Notes under the pieces: generated by a model | Database searches by the model: none | What the model saw: only the letters and a program-made list of their open reading frames with translations | Told to the model about the DNA's origin: nothing | Source of the DNA: Limonium bicolor | Lineage: Eukaryota; Streptophyta; Magnoliopsida; Caryophyllales; Plumbaginaceae | Reading direction: 5' to 3' | Assembly (NCBI GenBank): GCA_023374045.1 | Contig: CM041779.1 | Coordinates: 150,351,485-150,415,484 of the forward strand | Length of the DNA: 64,000 nucleotides | Shown here: piece after piece, positions 38,548-49,438 of the stretch | Position numbering within the stretch: position 1 is the first letter of the stretch | Layout of the letters: each line of letters starts with the position of its first letter | Made by a program: the position numbers and the translations under genes

Positions 38548-39941
38548 TGTCCCAAGAAGACAACCCGATCCAACCAAAACTTGCACTTCTTCAGCTTCGC
38601 ATACAGCTCCCACTCTCTCAAAGTCCGAAGCACAGTCCTCAAATGCTCCTCGTGCTCCTCAGCACTCTTGGAGTACACCAAGATATCGTCGATAAACACC
38701 ACAACAAACTGATCTAAGAAGGGCTTGAACACCCAGTTCATCATGTCCATGAATACTGAAGGCGCATTCGTTAGACCGAATGGCATCACTAGGAACTCGT
38801 AATGTCCATAGCGAGTCCTGAAAGCTAACTTAGGCACGTCATCTGCTCTAATCCTTAACTGATGATAACCGCACCGAAGATCTATTTTCGAAAACACCTT
38901 GGCTCCAGCCAACTGATCAAACAAATCATCTATACGCGGAAGAGGGTACCGATTCTTGATTGTGACTTTATTGAGCTCCCGGTAGTCAATATACAACCGA
39001 AGATTACCGTCCTTCTTGATAAACAGAACTGGTGCGCCCCAAGGCGACACAGTAGGACGTATGAAGCCCTTATTCAGCAGCTCCTACGACTGAATCTTCA
39101 ACTCCTTGAGCTCAGCAGAACCCATACAGTATGGGGCCTTAGATATGGGCTGAGTCTCAGGTGCGAGCTCAATCGAGAACTCCACCTCTCTAACTGGGGG
39201 AAGCCCAAGCATATCATCTTGGAACACATCAGGGAACTCGTTAACAATGAGAATGTCCTCCAACCCTGCATCCTTACTGACCTCAGGAATATAACAAGGA
39301 AATCTCTAACATCCCTTCCTCAAATGGCGAAAAGCTTACATCACTGAAATCATTGGTGGCGAACAAGGGATCCCATTCCCTACTACAGACAAACGGGGTT
39401 TACCAAGCTCCTCAAATGTCACTCTCTTAGCAGAACAGTCAATGTGGGCATGGTGGGAAGCAAGCCAATCCATACCTAAAATCACATCAAAAAATTTCAT
39501 CTCCATAGGGATGAGGTTAGCACACAAAATCTTATCTTGCACTACTACAGAGCAATCTCTACACACAAAATCTAGAATAATAGAAGAGTTTTTAACCAGG
39601 GGACTATGCACACATAACTTCATACCAAGAGACACAATAGACAGACTCAGATCACCCATAAAATCAACAGAAATAAAGGAATGGGTGGCTCCAAAATCAA
39701 ACAAGCAAAATACTGGTCTAGAAGACAGCTGGAGAATACTTGTAACCACGCGGTCGATTGAGCGATCCCGCTCTCCAACCATCGTGTACACCCTCGTTTA
39801 GGCTTGGGGCTTCTTCTACTCTGACCGGTCTCTAGACTCCGAGGCAGACCCTCCAGTCCTACCTCCTGAACTGCCTCTACTCCTCTCTGCCTGAGGACAA
39901 TTGGCAATGCGGTGGTCGAGGGAGCCACACTTGAAACAGGC
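38548..39941 (-). pseudogene. Gypsy-2 gag end, protease and RT N-terminal part
   Basis: In minus-strand order: a CCHC knuckle CFKCGSLDHRIANC (about 39935-39890); protease (39791-39336) with VFCLFDFGATHSFISVDF and VILGMDWLASHHAHIDC; RT with [73 protein letters not shown] and [13 protein letters not shown] (39050-38548). The protease catalytic triad is DFG where the family has DSG or DTG, which should lower or abolish activity. The RT YxDD equivalent FIDD is intact. The gene stops at the CTACA target site of the solo LTR and resumes at 32446. Confidence 0.92.
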
Positions 39942-39945
39942 GCCT

Positions 39946-40495
39946 AAAATCAAAGAAGTTAACAACTAGAAATTAAATGAAAACCTTAAAACAACCCCAT
40001 GAGTGAACACACCCAATTGCATCCGTCTACCACCTACCTCGAATCAAAGCTCTGTAGAAACCGCTGAATTCTAAAACACAAACACACCACCACCGACAAA
40101 TCTCACTACCAATATAAACAGAACAAATAGAAGACTCAGAAACCAACTAAAAACAGAGAAAATCCTAAATCCTGACAAAGAGAATACTAACCATAACATT
40201 GACAGATCTGAACCTTCGCTTTGTAGAGAACTCCCAACACACACATGGATCCACATCAGAAGACTAATCAATCACCGAAAGCAAATTGAGCAAACTTGAA
40301 GAGAGAGAGAGGAGCGCGGAACAGAGAACGTGGAAAGGGAATACACTTTTCCTTCCTAACTAAAATGGAATTAAGCCAAATTACCCTCTTGCCCACCAAC
40401 CTTCTTTAAATAACAAATCAGTCGTTGAATGACATAAACCCACTTAAAATAAGATAACGCATATCACCTTATGAAACTAAATCTGGATTATTACA
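39946..40495 (-). repeat. 5' LTR remnant of gypsy-1 (LTR C, U3 part)
   Basis: It matches the outer 0.55 kb of LTR A almost word for word (for example 'tccgtctaccacctacctcg', 'gacaaagagaatactaacca') and ends GGATTATTACA. Its outer flank ATGCC pairs with ATGCT at 24528. The inner end is fused to the gag of gypsy-2 at 39942-39946. R/U5, the primer site and the internal sequence of this LTR's own element are gone. Confidence 0.85.
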
Positions 40496-41998
40496 ATGCC
40501 AGTTCTGGTAATGATATCTTAGGGTAGTGTGTGGGACAGATGTAACCCAGGTTTATTTTTGGTAACAGTGAGTCCTAAAAATTGATGTAATGGTCCAAGG
40601 TCTTTTATGAGAAAGATTTGAGATGAAAGGGAGATGAAACAATTGATTAGAGGATACAGAACCAATAAGAATGGTATCATCAACATACACTAGGAGGTAT
40701 AGGACATTTTTGTTGTGCTTGTAAATGAACAAGGAGTAATCTGATTTGGATGCAACGTAGTCATACTGAGATAGAAAAGAGCTTAATTTGGCATACCAAG
40801 CACGTGGGCACTTTTAGAGACCATATAGGGCCTTGTGTAATTTACATATATGAGTAGGGTAGTGAGGGTAAACAAACCCAGGGGGCTGTTTTATGTAAAC
40901 CGTCTCTTCAAGTTCGCTTTGCAGAAATGCATTTTGACATCTAGTTGATGCAAAGGCCAATTAAAAGAAGTAGCAATAGATAGGACCAATCTGATTGTAA
41001 AGGGTTTAACAATAGGATTGTAGGCCTCGGTATAGTCTTCTCTTGGACATTGATTAAAACCTCGAGCAACAAAGCGGGCCTTTCACCTTTGAATAGAACC
41101 ATAAAAAATTTCTTGGTTTCTTTAGAATCCAACGCACTCCTAGAACATTTAGATTAGGAGCATGGGGAACAAGGGACCATGTATAAGTCTGCTCCAAGCT
41201 TGGAACTTCTGTTGTATAGAAAATTCTCATTCTAGATAGTTCAGGGCTTGTTTAAAGGTAGGTTCATCAAGTATGGGAGAGGCAGGACTGGTGTTGTGAG
41301 TTTATGGCCAAGATTGTGTGCCATCAGTTCTGAAAAAAGGGGATTTTAAATATTGTTTTTTGGCATGGGTTTGCATTAGGTGAGTGTTAACAATAGTGGG
41401 AGTTTGTGGATCTGGTGATATACGTGGGGAGGTATTTTGAGAGGAGTGAAAGGAAGAGGTACTCTGGTTGGTAGTTGGGGTGAAGTGATGGCTGGAGTAT
41501 GAGGAGGGGGTACTTGGATTGATAGCAGGAGGAGAGGAAGAGGGATATCCATATTCTGTATTTATAGGTTTTTGAGGGAGATGTGGTGTGTGAGCAGAAA
41601 CGAATGAAACATGGTCAATGTCAATGGGTGTAGATAAAAGGGGAGGCAAAGTAGATGTGGAGGATGATGTAGATAGAGTAAAGAAAGGAAAAACTGTTCC
41701 ATCAAATAAAACATCACGAGAGATGTAAATACGCCTTGGACACAGATCCAAGCATGTGTAACCAGTGTGTTAGAGAGCATGACCGAAAAAATGCATTGAA
41801 TAGACCTATAGGCTAGCTTGTGTTTGTTGTAGGGCCGCAGATTTGACCAACAAGAACAACCAAACACTCTTAAGGTGTTCTGGTTGTTTCTTCATTAGGA
41901 CTTCACAAGGGCCGAGGTGGAGGAGCATAGTGGTAGGAGTGCGATTTGCTAGGTAAGTTGTTGTCTTGAAGGCGTAAAGATCCGCCAAACAATCTTAA
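40496..41998 (-). pseudogene. Ty1/copia integrase end and reverse transcriptase (split element)
   Basis: From 41990: integrase words AFKTTTYLANRTPTTMLLHL, FGCSCWSNLRPYNKHKLAYR and RRIYISRDVLFDGTVFPF. A Ser/Pro-rich linker (41700-41400) and the RT entry THLMQTHAKKQYLKSPFF come next. The RT (41300-40500) includes LYLLVYVDDTILIG (complement of 40690-40650), so the YVDD box is present. The gene is cut at 40496 by gypsy-1 and continues as RNase H at 24532. Gag, protease and the integrase core are missing to the right; the element ends abruptly near 41998 against sequence rich in 'catccg'. Several stops and frameshifts are present. Confidence 0.85.
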
Positions 41999-42373
41999 GG
42001 TGTCATCTGTCACCCGTTTATTCTTCATCCGACATCCGTCCATTTGTCATCCACAGCTAATTAAGGTGAATCGAGTATTAATTGAGTAAAACATTTTTTA
42101 TGTCACGAACAATAATTTTTAGTATAGTAATGAATATAAAAAATTTCTGTTTTGCTAAAGATAAAATTTCTCTGTATTTAAGAAAGGGAAATTTCACGAG
42201 ATACCCCCAAAGTTAGAGCAAATTTCACAAGATATCCATGAGGTTTCATTTTCATATGAGATACCCTTAAGGTTTCATTTTCTTAACGAGATACCCATGA
42301 GGTTTCATTTTTTTTTACAAGTTAGGTTTTAGTTTTATTACGAGATACCCTCCATTTAAAGTTTGAAATGTTA

Positions 42374-42611
42374 CTCCCTCTTGTTCACAATATATGATTT
42401 TTGGGTCTTCTCACTCTTTTCAAAATATAAGATGATGTAGCCTTGTTTGTCATCTACTTTCCAATTCTACCCCTGAACTTTTATCTCACAACTCTATTCT
42501 TCAAATTATTTTAATTTCCAATGCAAAAAGTAAGGGTAAAATAGTCTACTTTTTTTCTTCTTAATTCTTGTGCCCACAGCTAGAAAATCATATATTTAGA
42601 ATATGAGGGAG
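42374..42611. mobile_element. Stowaway-like MITE (Tc1/mariner), 238 bp
   Basis: It starts CTCCCTCTTGTTCACAATAT and ends atatgagggag, with TA on both sides (42372-42373 and 42612-42613). The inner pair aatatatgattttt / aaaatcatatattt is also complementary. This is the classic Stowaway layout. It lies inside the MULE-type element, so it is the younger insertion. Confidence 0.85.
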
Positions 42612-42959
42612 TATATTTTTCATATCCCCATTTAACCCTCACACCATATGCCACCACGATAACCTCAAGGGTTTGTGATCAATATTTTTAAAAAATTTTA
42701 AAATATAAACATAATACAAAAAATAAAATTTGAATTCAATTTTAATAAATGAATAAAAATTATAAAAACAAAAAGAATTAAAATCATAATTATATTATTT
42801 GATATCAATAATCACAAGAAAAATGGTCATATCTTATAGTTTTATACATTATTTTCTAATTTTAAATAATACGTTTTTCTATTAACTATATGAAATTGTA
42901 ACTTTTAATACTCTTCATATTATTGTTATAACTTTTTTATGATTTTAAATCATCACTAC

Positions 42960-43470
42960 TAGGGTGACAAAACCATCGGATACCCTATCCACCCATCCAC
43001 CCGACCCATATAAATGGGTGAAAACCCGAAATAAACGGGTGAAAATGGGTGATGGGTGAAACAGGTGATGGGTCGGGTTGGGTGATAGGTGAGAATCTCA
43101 CCCATCACCCGATTCTCAGCCAATCCATCACCCAACTATATTTTTACCCAAATATTTTTCAAAATTTTTGATAATACCCCTCAAATTTTACTAAAAATTG
43201 CAGTTAAACTCATAATTTTTTTTAATATAAATTATACTTTGCTCCCAAAAGTTATTATAAATTTACAATGAACCTCTAATATTTTTTTTAAATTATAAAA
43301 ACATACAACAAAATTCTCACTCGTTTATCACCCGACTCACTCGTTTCACCCCTAGGTTCGGGTCGGGTTCAGGTGAACCTTAATGGGTGACGGGTCGGGT
43401 TCAGGTGCGAATGAAAACGGGTGTGGGTGAAGCTTCACCCGACCCGAATTCAACCCATTGCCACTCCTAA
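42960..43470. mobile_element. hAT-like MITE, about 511 bp
   Basis: The left end is tagggtgacaaaacc. The complemented right end is ttaggagtggcaatggg. Both are followed by GGGT-rich sequence (cgggtcgggttgggtg and its complement), typical of hAT elements. The 8-bp flanks ATCACTAC (42952-42959) and ATCACTAT (43471-43478) match at 7 of 8. The inner part is palindromic around tcacccatcaccc. It sits in the MULE-type element. Confidence 0.75.
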
Positions 43471-43949
43471 ATCACTATGTAACACTTTAACCATTTATGT
43501 TTATGTTTCAAAATAATTTAGTTTTTTAATTATTTCCATTCATTCATTTATTTGTTTATTTGGTTATATTTATTTTTCAAAATTGATTTCAAAGTTTATA
43601 AAAAGTTTAATTTTTTGTATTTTATTTAAGATTTAAACATTAAAAAAACTTTGTCATATATCTCTGAGGTTATTGCATGGACATATGGTGAGTGTAAACT
43701 TGAGATATGAAAAATATAATATCAGAATTTGAATGAAGGAACATCTCGTAATAAAATTGAAATTTCAAGGGTATCTCATAATGAAAATGAAACCTTAAGG
43801 ATATCTCGTAATGAAAATGAAACCTCAGGGGTATCTTGTAATAAAAATGAAACCTCAGGGGTATCTCGTAATGAAAATGAAATTTCTAGGGTATTTTATA
43901 AAATTCGCTCAAACCTCAGAGGTATCTCGTGAAGTTTCCCTTTAATAAA

Positions 43950-44757
43950 ATTTACTCCAACATAATAAATTTATTTTATTAATATCAATAAGAAAATAAA
44001 CAAACAGTATTAAGTTGTGGTTGTATGAGAGAGAAAATAAAAATAGACGATAAAGTGTAAATCTATAACTATTTTTTTTTTAGTTTTTATATTCTTTAAA
44101 ATTTATTTAATTACTTGAAACAAAACAAAATGTGATTTTAAACAAATAGCGGAATGGATGACAGAAGATTTTATCCATTTATTTAAATCAGGTGAATTAT
44201 CCTACCTGACAACTTAAGTTCGGGTTTTTTTCAAAACGAAGCAACTTTAACACGAAAAATAATTTGTACTACCCTAGTTATGGTGTGTTGAGCGTAAAAA
44301 CATTTTTCTTACGAACAGTTGGCTATTATTCACGATTTGCACTAGACACCATTTCTCATGCGAAAAAAGGTTTGCTGATTTAATACATTAACAAAATTAG
44401 GTTCCGCGGATGTTGTAATCAGAGTCGGGAATGATCTTATTCATAACAAGAGTCATTCTCCGTCATTGAAACTGAATATTTAACTAATAGTGGTTTGATT
44501 AAAATGCTTTTAGAAAAGCTTTGAATATCGTATATTGATAGTCAACATTAATAAATTCATTCATTTCCGCTTGAATAACTTTCATAATTACTAGATTAAT
44601 TAATTTATTTTATGATTATTCATCAACTATATATGATGAAAAATATAATTTCACTTGTAGAAATACAGAATTAAAACCACATCATACATACCGAATTACA
44701 ATTACAGTGGCATGGGTGTGGTAACACACCAAACAACAAAAAAAGTAATGCAATATG
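43950..44757. other. No gene recognised
   Basis: AT-rich. A stretch near 44150-44240 (ggatgacagaag, tcaggtgaat) may be the remote part of the hAT-like sequence around the copia element, but I could not close its ends. Confidence 0.25.
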
Positions 44758-45081
44758 AGCTTTTGTAGATCATATGCTATTCCCATTCTATTCATTATAA
44801 TTCCATTTTCATTATTTCTATCCAACTCGTAGTACATAATATTGCCATCAACACCTATAAAACAAGTTCAAATCACAAGACTATTTTGACACACTAAACA
44901 TAGCAATAGTAATGCATATGAACTTCCATTGACCATATGCAATTCTCCTTTTTTTAGAGACCATACGCTATTCATATTATTCATTCGAATTTCCATTTTC
45001 ATTCTTTCTATCAACCTCGTAGTTCATACTTTATTACGTTGCCATCTACACCCATAAAACAAGTTCAACTCAAAAGACAAA
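44758..45081 (+). repeat. Two diverged direct copies, about 125 bp, 199 bp apart
   Basis: Copies at about 44758-44882 and 44957-45081 share 'gctattc', 'tattcat', 'tccattttcatt', 'ctcgtag', 'gccatc', 'acacc' and 'cataaaacaagttcaa' in order. They look like an old local tandem duplication of about 200 bp. Confidence 0.6.
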
Positions 45082-45447
45082 TGCGTAAATTCCAGCAAAC
45101 ACATAGTATATTAATTGTCTTACAGTTGAGTTAAAAAATCAACAACATTTTACTAATTAGTCGAACATGTTTTGCTAAATGCAACCTTCAGCTAACTAAA
45201 GACATTTTAGTATGTAAATCAATCTACAAGAAGACAGCCATCCAAACACTTATTTAGAAAACCAGCAGTGAGCGGCAGAAAGAGTAGTAGCAACAAAAAT
45301 GTGGGGTCCTACTATCTGCAGAAACAACTATCCTCCAAACTGCCTATTTTTCATAGACGGCATGCTCTTTTGGAGCCTTAAATCGTGATTAGTAACCATT
45401 TATAGCCAAAAGGAAGTACCTGACTTGTACGCAATTTTAGGCACGGT

Positions 45448-46358
45448 TCAGGCTGGAACTGGATCAGACAACTTTTCATGTCGCCGGTGATGAGTTCGAT
45501 GTCGACGATTTAATTTCCTCTGGCTTCGACTCTGGCGCCGGGTAGGATCTATTGCCTCGGAACTGTGGCTGGTTTGAAGATTCTCTTCATTGGGGCCCAA
45601 GTCACCAAATATATAATCAAGAGGATCATCCCAAAGAGCATTACTGATACCAGGCCTCATCTGCAATCGGGAAAGACCGAATTTGGAGAATGAACTGTCG
45701 AAAGCAACAATAGCTAGATGACAGCATATATGTATTTGACAGTGCGATGGAGCTTATTCTAAAATGGATTCTGTCTAAATGGAGAATTAGGACTGAAAGG
45801 CTAAGAAGCACACACCAACTGAAACTGGAATTTTAAGCAGTATATTCAGAAAGCGCTATCTTTTTACTTCACTAAGAAAGGATGAACATACGGATTTCAA
45901 AACTATATTAGCATACAAGGTAAAAAGAACTAGAGAAGCAACCCAGCCATAACGGATTTTCATATGATGTTCTGGTAAGAGGAACGGTGAAGAGATCATA
46001 ATTTTGTAACCAGTGAACAGAGAGAGTTGCTGCAAGAACAGAGAAGGATAGATTAGCACTCACATTTGCTTGTTTGGACTTTTGAGTCATCCTCGTTACT
46101 GCATTATTGCCGCGGTCCTTTCCCTGTGAGAGATTTCCAGTTGCACTACTACTAGCAACATGGTTGTCATCAATGTGGTCATGTATAGAGTCATCAGACA
46201 CCGTCGCACCATTAGCAGAATTTTCAACATACGTATGGCGTAGGCGATATAATCTCTTCGGTAGATCAGTGCCAGAATCATCGAAGACTTTCTCAGAATA
46301 AAAATGCTCAGCGACATGGCGCATCTTCCAAGGATCATCACCATACCTACTAATCATT
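45448..46358 (-). CDS. Unrecognised plant gene, two 3' exons
   Basis: Exon x (46358-about 46063) follows an acceptor 'gcatgtgcaacag' and reads MISRYGDDPWKMRHVAEHFY, SEKVFDDSGTDLPKRLYRLR and HTYVENSANGATV, then a polar Ser/Asp/His-rich stretch. It ends at a consensus donor AAT|gtgagt. The last exon (about 45660-45448) follows 'cgattgcag', reads MRPGISNALWDDPLDYIFGD then a basic Arg/His-rich tail (RRQSRSQRKLNRRHRTHHRR), and stops at 45448. The two join in phase. Composition, splice sites and a lack of stops look like a real gene. The Trp/Arg pattern RYGDDPW recalls small DNA- or RNA-binding helical domains, but I cannot name the family. Exons further 5' should lie right of 46358 and were not found. 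Confidence 0.5.
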
Positions 46359-48313
46359 CTGTTGCACATGCAAATAGCATATCAATATCTCCATACTGCC
46401 TGTTCATATGTTAATCATAAAAACAATAATGTGATTTGTTTTCAAGCCCGACAAAGCATCAAATTGTGTATTAATATTTCAATATTGCCAATTCAACTCA
46501 GAATGCAGAAACTCAAAAGAAGAAAAGAAAAGCTCATTTACCTACAAGAATGATAGAATACTTAGTGTCATGCCTAAGAACATATGTCATTCCTGATGCC
46601 ATTCAGGTTATAGAACACCAGCAAGCATTAGTAATCCAAGTTCCATTGATTCAGGATTTATAACTTTCTTAATCAATGAGGGATGCTCAAACGTAAGAGT
46701 TCAGATAAATGCATTACAGTTGTAAAAACAACCTAAATGCTAAAATTTCTCAGAAATGCAACTAACAAGTTCACTTTCTCAAAACAACAATTAATTGAGA
46801 TCCCAGAGAATATAAGACTTGGCTGCATTTCTATTATAAGTGTAATTAGAGAAGACAAAAATGGAAAACTCTAAGCAAGGATAGCACAACTCCACTTGAA
46901 AATAGAAGCCAAGAAGCAAAGGTAAACTCAGCATGAAAGAAAAACAACCCATAACACTGCATAGCTCCTTCTGCAGACAGAAGCCTGCCCAAGTAGGGAA
47001 AAAAAAACTAACCAAAGGAAAAGATGCTTTCACCACCTTTATGATGTGCACACATAGTCACCTCTTGCACTCAGCTAATGCACTGGTGTGCTAATCTCCT
47101 CTATGCGTATCAACACCTTCTCCTCAAAGAACAGCAACCCCATCAGGGCTAAAGTTAGTATATTAGTCCTTGAAGTCTTCTGCATCCTCAGTGGTAACCT
47201 TCATGTCTACTAAGAGTTGTTAATTGTGTTTCTATTTTAATCAGCTAAGGGGGAGTTAATGGGCTACAACTAATATAGTGCAAGACGCTAAGGCTAATTG
47301 GGGCTAGTTGTTTGTGTAAGGAAGAGTGCTGGAAGGTCTAGCTGCAATGCAAGTTGATCTAGTGCCTCCGTTTGGGGCTTGGGGTTTGTTTCCGTTTTAC
47401 TGTAGAGTGATTGGATGATGTGTTACCAGCCACCTATTGTGCCACAGTTGGGCTCTTCGGTTTTGGTTGCTGATCAGCCCTCATCAGGGTAGCATTTTTC
47501 TTCAGTTGGAGCTCTGATGAACCATGCTCTGCTTGTTTTTGTATTTTCTGGTAGGCTGGTCATCTTTCAGGCGTTAGGATGGGGGGTGTTTCCTACGTAA
47601 TCTGTTCAGGGGCTGTTGTGGGTGTGTATTTTGGATATTGTTTATCAATGTTATATGCTTACCTTTCAGGCCACTCTTTATCAAAAAATAAAATAAAATT
47701 GTGCTTCCATTTCTGCACAATAGTCAACTACGTCACTGGTTCACCAGATGAGTTAAGATTCCAAGTGATGAGGTAAATCAGTTATCTTGTCGACGAATGC
47801 AACTCAAAGCCGTCACCTCCATTTTGACTATGGCCATTGACAATCTATGCTAAAATAATCTGATAGATCAAGAAAAACCATTCTGCTCTTACCAGTACCA
47901 CCTATCCTACCAAACTAGTCAGTGCTACCTCTCCTTGGTTGATGTAGAGAAAAATAAACTGTTCAAAGTACACCATTCCTCTGTCATAGGACAATACCCT
48001 TTGCTCGTTATCCTTCAATCACTTATGCAGGGAAATCCATCTTACTCCTACCTCATCTTCAAAGTACCCCAAGAGCAATTTACAGGCAATCATATTCGGA
48101 TCCCTTTATCCAGTTGCTAATGCATTGCAATGACTCCAAGGAAGGTTTTCAAACTCAGTACATGAAATCCGGCATGTTGAACCAGCTGTTAGAAGAGAAG
48201 CTAACAGAAATGGAGACTTCAGTCGGCGATAGCTGAACTTCCACTAATAGAGCCAGAGGAAAACCAAGACATAAATGTAGAACTCAAGAACGAGGCAAAA
48301 CAACCTTACTCAG
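46359..48313. other. Intergenic or intronic; possible LINE 3' tail at 47190-47700
   Basis: No supported exon. 47190-47700 is T/G-rich on the plus strand, with 'tgctgatcagccctcatcag'-like text, and ends in tcaaaaaataaaataaaa. That is how many plant LINE 3' ends look, but no coding part or TSD supports it. Confidence 0.3.

Positions 48314-48354
<41 letters not shown>
48314..48354. repeat. Homopolymer run C41
   Basis: Forty-one consecutive C follow 'ttactcag'. It is about 600 bp downstream of the stop of the small gene at 48956. On the minus strand it is a G41 tract in the likely 3' flank. It may be real, a G-quadruplex former, or partly a sequencing or assembly artefact in length. Confidence 0.9.
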
Positions 48355-48955
48355 ACAATAATTGATTATAAGATTACAGGTATGTAACTAATTGGTTTAT
48401 AGTGAATTTGTCCCTCACCCTCCCGCGAAAAAAAAAAAACCCTGCAAACATTGAAGTCAAATAGTATCATCATCGAACCTAGCACAGGATTTGACAAATT
48501 AAAAGCGTAATGTTTGTTCTTAAATGTCTCTCGGGATAAAACACCGATATCTAACAGTGGAAAGCGGTATGAAGGAGAAAAGGGTCAAAATACTTAAAGA
48601 TCCCTAGGGACTCTTGAAAATATGAAATTTCAAAATTTACATATTAACTCCAAACACCAACACTTCCATGAGAAAGCCAAACTGTTATAGTAGTTAATAA
48701 AACATCCCAACAAAACCAGAAGACCATAAACCTAAAATAAACTCACAAAAAAACGAAGATACTTGTTGGTTTTCCCCCCACTTTATGAAATGTACAAGCA
48801 TTTCCCATTTTTATTCCCAGTGAAAGACAATAGCTAAATCTTTATTATTCAGATTTTCAACAATACAAATGTAATTCATTAAACAGCACAAAGAACACCA
48901 AGTGAAGTTTAAATTGTTCGTTACATGATGATGTATGCATAAGAAAGAGGAGAAG

Positions 48956-49407
48956 TTACATTTTTGCCAACTCGTGCTGCATTCTTGTTCCATTTAGAGA
49001 GAGAATGTGATTGGCACATGAGTCCCAAGTTTTAGCAACTCTGTAAAGTCCAGACATAATAGCAGCACCTACATGTAGCAAGTACAGATTACCATCATCT
49101 TTAAGCATAAGTGATACCTATAGTATATAATAGCAAGCTATTATCTGCTAGAGATCCATAAGAAAAGGTGTAAAATAGACATTGCATCACCATGATCCTC
49201 TATGATAAGAGGCATTTAGTCATTTAATAATTGAGATCAGCTATGTGTTTTCTTTGATGAGATCAGCAGTGATCATTACGGTAAACTCTATCTTCCACCA
49301 GTGTTCTGTGCAGAAAATTACAGTTCATATCTCTTTTCGTAAAAGCATATTTTTAGTAATAATCTAAAAAATGAAACAAATTAATCATAACTTGATAGAA
49401 TTGGGGT

Positions 49408-49438
<31 letters not shown>

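Larger units (their letters stand above)
27999..39945 (-). mobile_element. Gypsy-2: Ty3/gypsy element inserted in gypsy-1 integrase
   Basis: The 3' LTR is 27999-30173. The polypurine tract complement (tcacctccccctttaaag) follows at 30174-30191. Then, on the minus strand, come integrase, RNase H and RT (30224-32446), an interruption by the giant solo LTR (32447-38547 including both TSD copies), the rest of RT, protease and the gag zinc knuckle (38548-39941). The gag N-terminus, primer site and 5' LTR are missing. The break at about 39942-39946 joins directly to the LTR remnant of gypsy-1, so one deletion removed both right halves. Confidence 0.85.
24533..40495 (-). mobile_element. Gypsy-1: Ty3/gypsy element inserted in copia
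   Basis: Outer ends are TGTAACGACCC at 24533 and GGATTATTACA ending at 40495. The five bases outside are ATGCT (24528-24532) and ATGCC (40496-40500), a target-site duplication with one change. On the minus strand its parts are a 5' LTR remnant (40495-39946), an integrase fragment (27998-27100), a polypurine tract (27088-27076) and a 3' LTR (27075-24533). Between 27998 and 39945 lies gypsy-2, and most of the internal region of gypsy-1 has been lost. Confidence 0.85.
42186..43940. mobile_element. Non-autonomous MULE-type element, 1.75 kb
   Basis: The ends are gggaaatttcacgagatacc at the left and its near complement ggtatctcgtgaagtttccc at the right. The inverted repeats extend inward over more than 100 bp through four to six direct copies of a 40-bp unit containing 'gagataccc' and 'gaggtttcatttt'. 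Flanks TTTAAGAAA (42177-42185) and TTTAATAAA (43941-43949) match at 8 of 9 bases, a Mutator-type target duplication. There is no coding capacity. Two other MITEs sit inside (42374-42611 and 42960-43470). Confidence 0.85.

Noticed and set aside
43729..43932. Open frame encoding repeated SRNENETS-like peptides
   Set aside because: It is a translation of the subterminal repeats of the MULE-type element, not a gene.
47190..47700. LINE 3' end
   Set aside because: Only an A-rich tail and composition support it. No coding part or TSD was seen, so it is mentioned only as a possibility.
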